Assembly: GCF_004358695.1 (NCBI RefSeq)
Contig: NZ_SNAA01000001.1
Location: forward strand, 310,001-374,000
Length of the DNA: 64,000 nucleotides
Origin: Palleronia sediminis
Lineage (GTDB): Bacteria; Pseudomonadota; Alphaproteobacteria; Rhodobacterales; Rhodobacteraceae
Reading direction: 5' to 3'
Shown here: in pieces, positions 58,861 to 64,000 of the stretch
How positions within the stretch are numbered: position 1 is the stretch's first letter
Layout of the letters: every line of letters begins with the position of its first letter
Position numbers and translations under genes: made by a program
Notes under the pieces: generated by a model
The model's input: the letters and a program-made list of their open reading frames with translations, nothing else
Database searches by the model: none
Told to the model about the DNA's origin: nothing

Positions 58861-59543
58861 CGCGGCACGGTGTCCGCGTCGGGCCACGCGGGGTAGAAAT
58901 CGCTTGCATAAAGCGGCTCGGCATCCGCTGGCGGCAGCGACCGGCGGAACGCCTCGCGCTCGGTGATCTCGCGATACCAGCGCGCGACCTCGGGAAACGG
59001 GTCGAGCGGCGCGAAATGGCGCGCCATCCACACCGCCTGCCCGACCGCGATATCGGCCGCCGAAAAGCCGCTGGTCAGCAGGTAGTCGCGATTCTCGACC
59101 GGGGTGGAAAGGCGCCCCTCGATGGCGGCAAAGAGCTTGCCCAGCCGCGCCGCCTCGAGCCGCATCACCGTGGGCGAGCGCATCGCATCCTCGCGCAGAA
59201 CGATATGCTGCTGCGTCAGCGCCGTGCTCGACTGGCTGATCGTCTCGGCGAAATGCAGCCAGGTCAGGAAATCGGGGCGGTCGATATCGCCGGGCGGCCG
59301 GCCCAGCCCCCGCTCGGGGAAACGCTCGCACAGGATCTCGAGTATGGCGCCCGATTCCCAGACCGTCTCGCCGTCGATCTCGAGCGCGGGCACCCGCCCC
59401 GAGGGGTTGATGCTGAGATATTCGGGATCGCGCAGCGTCCGGTCGAAGGGGCGCACCCTGAGCGAGAACTCCACCCCCAGCTCGTGCAGCAGCCACAGCA
59501 CCCGCATCGACCGCGTGCCGTGGCAATGATGCAGCACGATCAC
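58857..59543 (-). CDS. Glutathione S-transferase family protein
   Basis: A 228-residue GST-fold protein. The N-terminal thioredoxin-like domain contains L-S-I-N-P-S-G-R-V-P-A-L-E-I-D-G and E-S-G-A-I-L-E-I-L, the glutathione-binding blocks. The C-terminal helical domain has the D-I-A-V-G capping region. The start is a GTG at 59543 (M-I-V-L-H-H-C-H-G). Substrate unknown. It lies 52 bases upstream of nuoA on the same strand. Confidence 0.88.
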   Translation of the reverse strand: MIVLHHCHGTRSMRVLWLLHELGVEFSLRVRPFDRTLRDPEYLSINPSGRVPALEIDGETVWESGAILEILCERFPERGLGRPPGDIDRPDFLTWLHFAETISQSSTALTQQHIVLREDAMRSPTVMRLEAARLGKLFAAIEGRLSTPVENRDYLLTSGFSAADIAVGQAVWMARHFAPLDPFPEVARWYREITEREAFRRSLPPADAEPLYASDFYPAWPDADTVPR

Positions 59544-59571
59544 CGCGCGCGTCCCGCCGCGCCGCGCCGCC

Positions 59572-59985
59572 TCACTCCAGCACCTCGATCACGCGGAACC
59601 GCTCGCATAAGAGCGGCATGTCCTCGGCAAAGCCGCCGTTGCGGGCAAAGAACGCGGCGTGATCGGCGCGCCAGCGCGCGAAATCGCCCTCTCCCTCGGC
59701 TAGGGCGAAATCCTCGGGCACATCGCGGAACGGGCTCTCGAACACCTCGGTGGTCTCGATCACGACGCGGGGCGTGCCATCCCAATCCGTCGCGATATCG
59801 CGGCGCCCGACCTCGGGGCGGCCGGGCTCGCCCTCGGGGAAATCGCGCAGCGCGCCGCAGGTCGCCGTCTTCTTGCCCGCGATCACCAGCGCCGTCAGCC
59901 GGCGGCACATCTCCCGCGAATCGCCGAAGCGGAACGTGCCGGCACCCGGATAGGTGTCGTTGAGATCCTCGTAGTCGTCATCCAT
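59572..59985 (-). CDS. ASCH-domain protein
   Basis: A 137-residue protein with the ASCH pattern: F-R-F-G-D-S near the N-terminus, A-G-K-K-T-A-T-C-G, V-G-R-R-D-I-A-T-D-W-D-G-T-P, and a terminal C-E-R-F-R-V-I-E-V-L-E. ASCH domains are RNA-binding or nucleoside-amidohydrolase folds; the role here is unknown. Chosen start at 59985 (M-D-D-D-Y-E-D). It lies 28 bases upstream of the GST gene. Confidence 0.85.
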   Translation of the reverse strand: MDDDYEDLNDTYPGAGTFRFGDSREMCRRLTALVIAGKKTATCGALRDFPEGEPGRPEVGRRDIATDWDGTPRVVIETTEVFESPFRDVPEDFALAEGEGDFARWRADHAAFFARNGGFAEDMPLLCERFRVIEVLE

Positions 59986-60062
59986 CCCGCGCGGCCCTGC
60001 CCCGATCCGGTTCGCTGTCGCGCGCGATCCTAGACGCGGGGGCGGGGCCGTGCAACGCGCGC

Positions 60063-60353
60063 TCAGATCCCGCCCGCACGCGGCGCGATCACCCGGCCCA
60101 GCCGGTCGACCCGCCACGTCATCCGCGCGCCTTGCGCGCCACAGGTGACGACGACCCAGGCCCGACCGGTGCCGGGGCGCGCGACGCAGGTGGCCGGGTC
60201 GCCCGCCGGCTCGGCCGCGACATAGCGGCGGGCCATGGCGGCGACCACGTCGCCCTCGGCCAGGCGGGCGACCCCCATGCCCCAGCGCAGCCCAAGCACG
60301 GCCGCCAGGACGATCAGCGCCGCGACCGGCGCGAACAGCAGCCGACGGCTCAT
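60063..60353 (-). CDS. Small membrane-anchored or exported protein
   Basis: A 96-residue protein with one N-terminal hydrophobic segment (L-F-A-P-V-A-A-L-I-V-L-A-A-V-L-G-L) and a mature part with two cysteines (A-T-C-V-A-R-P and V-T-C-G-A-Q-G). Unknown family. The ATG at 60353 has a GGGGG stretch upstream. Confidence 0.62.
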   Translation of the reverse strand: MSRRLLFAPVAALIVLAAVLGLRWGMGVARLAEGDVVAAMARRYVAAEPAGDPATCVARPGTGRAWVVVTCGAQGARMTWRVDRLGRVIAPRAGGI

Positions 60354-60540
60354 GACGGCACCCCCTGCATCCTCGCAGGCCCAGCTATAACGCCCCGGCA
60401 AGCGCTCGGGCCAGACCCTCCGGCCCAGATCGGCAGGGGCGCCCCGAATGTCGCCTTTGTGCAAGCCGTCGCCGGGGAAACCCCTGCGGACGCTGCGTCA
60501 CCTTGAGGCCAGATTGCGCGATATATGCAAGAACCGGCGC

Positions 60541-61209
60541 TCAGCCCCGGCCGAGCAGCCGTTCGGCCAAATCGGGAAGGTCGGCATAGGCGTCGAGAAT
60601 CGCATCCGCGCCGAGCTCGGCCAGCCGCTCGGGTTCGGGGCCGAACCGCACCAGCACGCTGGGCACACCCGCCGCCCGCGCCGTCAAATGATCGGTCTCG
60701 GTATCGCCCACCATGAGCGCACGCGCCGGATCGCCCCCCGCCCGCGTCACCGCCTCGCGAAAGGGCGCGGGGTCGGGCTTGCGCAGCGGCAGCGTGTCGG
60801 CCCCCACCAGCGCGGCAAAGGCGTCGCGCAGCCCCATCCGCGCCATCAGCGTCTCGGCCAGACCCTCGGGCTTGTTGGTGCAGATGACCGACACGATCCC
60901 CGCGCGCGCCATCTCGTCCACTGCCTCCATCGCGCCGGGATAGACCTGCGAATGGGTGTCGATATTGGCGCCGTAATGCTCCAGCAAGGGGCCGTAATGC
61001 GCGTCCACCGCGGCCTCGTCGCCGCGCCCGATCCGCTCGAACCCCAGCCGCAGCATCGCGCGTCCGCCGCGGAACGCCACCGCCTTGTCCGCCACCGGGT
61101 CCAGCGGATGGCCCGCCCCCATCGCGTCGAAACAGGCATTGGCCGCGGCGATCAGGTCGGCGCCGGTATCGACCAGCGTTCCGTCGAGGTCGAAAACGAC
61201 GATTCGCAT
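60541..61209 (-). CDS. gph: HAD family phosphoglycolate phosphatase
   Basis: A 222-residue HAD-superfamily phosphatase. Motif I is D-L-D-G-T-L-V-D-T near residue 7, motif II I-C-T-N-K-P, motif III/IV K-P-D-P-A-P-F and G-D-T-E-T-D. The type matches Gph, which removes 2-phosphoglycolate. The ATG at 61209 has an AAAGGA site. It is divergent from glmU across 112 bases. Confidence 0.9.
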   Translation of the reverse strand: MRIVVFDLDGTLVDTGADLIAAANACFDAMGAGHPLDPVADKAVAFRGGRAMLRLGFERIGRGDEAAVDAHYGPLLEHYGANIDTHSQVYPGAMEAVDEMARAGIVSVICTNKPEGLAETLMARMGLRDAFAALVGADTLPLRKPDPAPFREAVTRAGGDPARALMVGDTETDHLTARAAGVPSVLVRFGPEPERLAELGADAILDAYADLPDLAERLLGRG

Positions 61210-61321
61210 CGGCCGATCCTTTCGAGGAAGTGAAACGCGCGGCAACCCGATGTGACCGCGCCGCGGCCTTGCGCGCCGCGCTCTTGGGGGTAGAACGGCG
61301 CGAGGCAGAAGGAAAGCAGCC

Positions 61322-62671
61322 ATGACCACGCATATCGTCTGCCTCGCGGCGGGCCAGGGCACGCGCATGAACTCGGACCGGCCCAAGGTGCTGCACGAGA
61401 TCGCGCATGCGCCGCTCTTCGTTCACGCGCTGGGTGCCGCGCGCGATCTGGACGGGGGACGCAGGGTGCTGGTCGTGGGCCACGGCGCCGACGAGGTGCG
61501 CGCCGCCGCCGCCGACGCCCTGCCCGATCTCGAGATCGTCGAACAGGCCGAGCGGCGCGGAACGGCCCATGCCGTGGCCCAGGCCCGCCCCGCGCTGCAA
61601 GGCGCCGGCGGCGATGTCATCGTGCTATACGGCGACACGCCCTTCATCCGGCCCGAGACGCTGGCGCGGCTGGCCGCCGCCCGCGCGGGCGGGGCCGATG
61701 TGGTCGTGCTGGGATTCGAGGCCGCCGATCCGGGGCGCTACGGGCGGCTCGTGGTCGAGGGCGGCACGCTCGAACGCATCGTCGAGTTCAAGGACGCCAC
61801 CGAGGCCGAGCAAGCCATCACGCTTTGCAACTCCGGCGTCGTCTGCGCCGATGCCGCGCTGCTGTTCGACCTGATCGACGCGGTCGGCTGCGAGAATGCC
61901 AGCGGCGAATACTACCTCACCGATATCGTCGGGATCGCCCGCGCGCGCGGCCTGCACGCCGCCGCCGTCACCTGCCCCGAGGCCGAGACCATGGGCATCA
62001 ACACCCGCGCCGAGCTTGCCCGCGCCGAGGCGCTGTGGCAGGCGCGCCGCCGTGCCGAGGCGCTTGCGGACGGGGTCACGCTGGTCGCGCCCGACACGGT
62101 GTTCTTTGCCCACGACACCCATATCGGCCGCGATGCCGTAGTCGAGCCGAACGTCGTCTTCGGCCCCGACGTGACCGTGGAATCGGGCGCCGTCATCCGC
62201 GCCTTCAGCCATCTCGAGGGCGCGCATGTCGGCGCCCGCGCGGTGATCGGCCCCTATGCGCGGCTGCGCCCCGGCGCCGAGATCGGCAACGGCGCGAAGA
62301 TCGGCAATTTCGTCGAGGTGAAGGCCGCCGAGATCGGCGAGGGCGCAAAGGTCAACCACCTCAGCTATGTCGGCGACGCGCAGGTGGGCGAGGCGGCCAA
62401 TCTCGGCGCCGGCACCGTCACCTGCAACTATGACGGCGTGTTCAAGCACCGCACCGAGATCGGGGCGGGCGCCTTCATCGGGTCGTCGACGATGCTGGTC
62501 GCGCCGGTCCGCATCGGCGCCGGGGCGATGACCGGATCGGGCTCGGTCATCACCTCCGACGTGCCCGACGGCGCGTTGGCGATCGGACGCGCCCGACAGG
62601 TCGTCAAGGACGGGCTGGCGCGGCGGATGATGGACAGGCTGCGCGCGGCCAAGGCGAAAAGGACCAACTGA
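61322..62671 (+). CDS. glmU: Bifunctional GlmU (N-acetylglucosamine-1-phosphate uridyltransferase / glucosamine-1-phosphate acetyltransferase)
   Basis: Makes UDP-GlcNAc for peptidoglycan and LPS. The 449-residue product has the pyrophosphorylase motif L-A-A-G-Q-G-T-R-M at residues 8-16 and Y-G-D-T-P near 101. The C-terminal left-handed beta-helix (about 240-430) has the N-F-V-E-V-K and G-A-G-T-V-T-C-N-Y-D-G motifs. It ends one base before the glmS start, so the two are an operon. Confidence 0.97.
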   Translation: MTTHIVCLAAGQGTRMNSDRPKVLHEIAHAPLFVHALGAARDLDGGRRVLVVGHGADEVRAAAADALPDLEIVEQAERRGTAHAVAQARPALQGAGGDVIVLYGDTPFIRPETLARLAAARAGGADVVVLGFEAADPGRYGRLVVEGGTLERIVEFKDATEAEQAITLCNSGVVCADAALLFDLIDAVGCENASGEYYLTDIVGIARARGLHAAAVTCPEAETMGINTRAELARAEALWQARRRAEALADGVTLVAPDTVFFAHDTHIGRDAVVEPNVVFGPDVTVESGAVIRAFSHLEGAHVGARAVIGPYARLRPGAEIGNGAKIGNFVEVKAAEIGEGAKVNHLSYVGDAQVGEAANLGAGTVTCNYDGVFKHRTEIGAGAFIGSSTMLVAPVRIGAGAMTGSGSVITSDVPDGALAIGRARQVVKDGLARRMMDRLRAAKAKRTN

Positions 62672-62672
62672 G

Positions 62673-64000
62673 ATGTGCGGAATCGTGGGCATCCTCGCCA
62701 GTTACGAGGTCTCTCCGGTGATCCTCGAGGCGCTGCGCCGGCTGGAATATCGCGGCTACGACAGCGCCGGGATCGCCACGGTCGAGCACGGCACGCTCGA
62801 CACGCGGCGCGCGGTGGGCAAGCTCGTCAACCTCTCGGACCGGCTGGTGCGCGAGCCGCTGCGTGGGCAATCGGGCATCGGGCACACGCGCTGGGCCACC
62901 CATGGCGCCCCGGCCGAGGTCAACGCCCACCCCCACCGCGCCGGACCGGTCGCGGTCGTGCATAACGGCATCATCGAGAACCACGCCGCCATCGCGACCG
63001 AGCTTGCCACGCGCGGCTATGTCCCCGACTCGGCCACCGATACCGAGATCGTGGCGCTGCTGGTGCAAAGCCACATGGATGCGGGCGCCGCGCCCGAGGA
63101 CGCCGTGGCCGCCACGCTGGCGCGGCTCGACGGGGCTTTTGCGCTGGCCTTTCTCTTCGAGGGCGAAAGCGACCTGATGATCGCCGCGCGCCGCGGCTCG
63201 CCCCTGGCGGTCGCCCATGACGGGGCGCAGGCCTTCGTGGGGTCGGACGCCATCGCGCTGGGCCCGCTCACCGACCGGATCGTCTATCTCGAAGAGGGCG
63301 ACCTTGCCGTTCTGACGCGCGCGGGGATGACGATCCGCGATGCGGAGGGCGCGCCGGTCGCGCGGCCCGCCGTGGCCGTCGCCGCCGGGGCGGGCGAGAT
63401 CGACAAGGGCGGGTATCGCCACTTCATGGCCAAGGAGATCGCCGAGCAGCCCGGCGCGGTCGACGGCTGCCTGCGCCACTATATCGGGCCGGGCGGCGCC
63501 ATCGCCTTTCCCGAGGCGGCCGGGACGCTCGACGGGGTCCGCCGCATCGTTCTCGTCGCCTGCGGCACGGCGTTCTATGCCTGCGCGGTGGCGAAATACT
63601 GGTTCGAGACCCTCGCCCGCATCCCATGCGAGATCGACGTCGCGTCCGAGTTCCGCTATCGCGAACCCCCGATCGAGGACGGCACGCTTGCCATCTTCGT
63701 CAGCCAGTCGGGCGAGACCGCCGATACCCTGGCCGCGCTGCGCTATTGCACGGGGCGGGCGCGCACGCTCGGGGTGGTCAATGTCACCACCTCGTCGATC
63801 GCGCGCGAGGCCGACGCGGCCCTGCCGATCCTTGCGGGGGTCGAGATCGGGGTCGCCTCGACCAAGGCCTTTACCTGCCAGTTGACGGTGCTGGCGCTGC
63901 TGGCGCTGGCCGCCGCACGCGACCGCGACGCCCTGCCCCCGGCCGAGATCGCCGCGCGGCTGGACGAGCTGCGCCGCGTCCCGGCGATGATCTCGCAGGC
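62673..64000 (+). CDS. glmS: Glucosamine-fructose-6-phosphate aminotransferase (isomerizing), 3' end outside the window
   Basis: Makes glucosamine-6-phosphate from fructose-6-phosphate and glutamine, the step before GlmU's substrate. About 442 residues are visible of the usual 600 or so. Cys2 (M-C-G-I-V-G) is the N-terminal nucleophile. The glutaminase domain shows R-L-E-Y-R-G-Y-D-S-A-G and H-T-R-W-A-T-H-G. The first SIS domain shows C-G-T-A-F-Y-A and S-Q-S-G-E-T-A-D-T. It starts one base after glmU, with no promoter or ribozyme between. Confidence 0.96.
   Translation, partial: MCGIVGILASYEVSPVILEALRRLEYRGYDSAGIATVEHGTLDTRRAVGKLVNLSDRLVREPLRGQSGIGHTRWATHGAPAEVNAHPHRAGPVAVVHNGIIENHAAIATELATRGYVPDSATDTEIVALLVQSHMDAGAAPEDAVAATLARLDGAFALAFLFEGESDLMIAARRGSPLAVAHDGAQAFVGSDAIALGPLTDRIVYLEEGDLAVLTRAGMTIRDAEGAPVARPAVAVAAGAGEIDKGGYRHFMAKEIAEQPGAVDGCLRHYIGPGGAIAFPEAAGTLDGVRRIVLVACGTAFYACAVAKYWFETLARIPCEIDVASEFRYREPPIEDGTLAIFVSQSGETADTLAALRYCTGRARTLGVVNVTTSSIAREADAALPILAGVEIGVASTKAFTCQLTVLALLALAAARDRDALPPAEIAARLDELRRVPAMISQ

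Noticed and set aside
62673-62690. glmS ribozyme or riboswitch before glmS
   Set aside because: Only one base separates glmU and glmS, so there is no room for it.

Overview
The window is high-GC, gene-dense chromosomal DNA of an alphaproteobacterium, most likely Rhodobacterales (Rhodobacter/Roseobacter group). This is inferred from a complex I operon that carries extra small genes between the nuo genes, dnaG-rpoD without rpsU, an RNase J, small lipoproteins and Hint-domain proteins typical of that order, and clustered GANTC (CcrM-type) sites. I see no rRNA, tRNA, insertion sequence, prophage or CRISPR array. The genus cannot be read from the sequence.

Layout. 1-7.2 kb: riboflavin genes (nrdR-ribD and ribE, minus strand) are separated by a plus-strand capsule cassette (KpsS, an outer-membrane polysaccharide export lipoprotein, KpsC). 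7.3-16 kb: a short-chain dehydrogenase, a YjbQ protein, small exported proteins, rmuC, rpoD, dnaG, and a secreted fasciclin protein followed by a clear terminator. 16.3-20.1 kb: three overlapping Tad-type pilus-assembly genes (a VWA TadG and two TadE-like minor pseudopilins), then small envelope proteins. 20.2-27.1 kb: core metabolism and replication on the plus strand (hom, glpX-pyrE, dnaB, alr). 27.2-31.4 kb: a hypothetical protein, a solitary FbpC-type ABC ATPase, a variant SDR, a Hint protein and an NTF2-like protein. 31.5-34.9 kb: prfC and an RhlE-type RNA helicase, ending at a strong terminator.

35-58.8 kb (minus strand, transcribed right to left) is one long unit: nuoA-B-C-[sulfotransferase]-D-E-[HhH membrane protein]-[two-TM protein]-F-[DUF3291]-[lipoprotein]-[exported protein]-[lipoprotein]-G-[exported protein]-H-I-[24-aa ORF]-J-[27-aa ORF]-K-L-M-N-birA-coaX-rnj. 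All 14 complex I subunits look intact, and many junctions overlap by a few bases, which suggests translational coupling. Nine accessory open frames and one sulfotransferase lie between the nuo genes. The most striking is a protein with an N-terminal membrane anchor and a long low-complexity linker. Its C-terminal helix-hairpin-helix module is a close paralogue of a module fused to the C-terminus of the neighbouring NuoE.

58.8-64 kb: a GST, an ASCH protein, a small exported protein, gph, and the amino-sugar pair glmU-glmS. glmS runs off the right edge.
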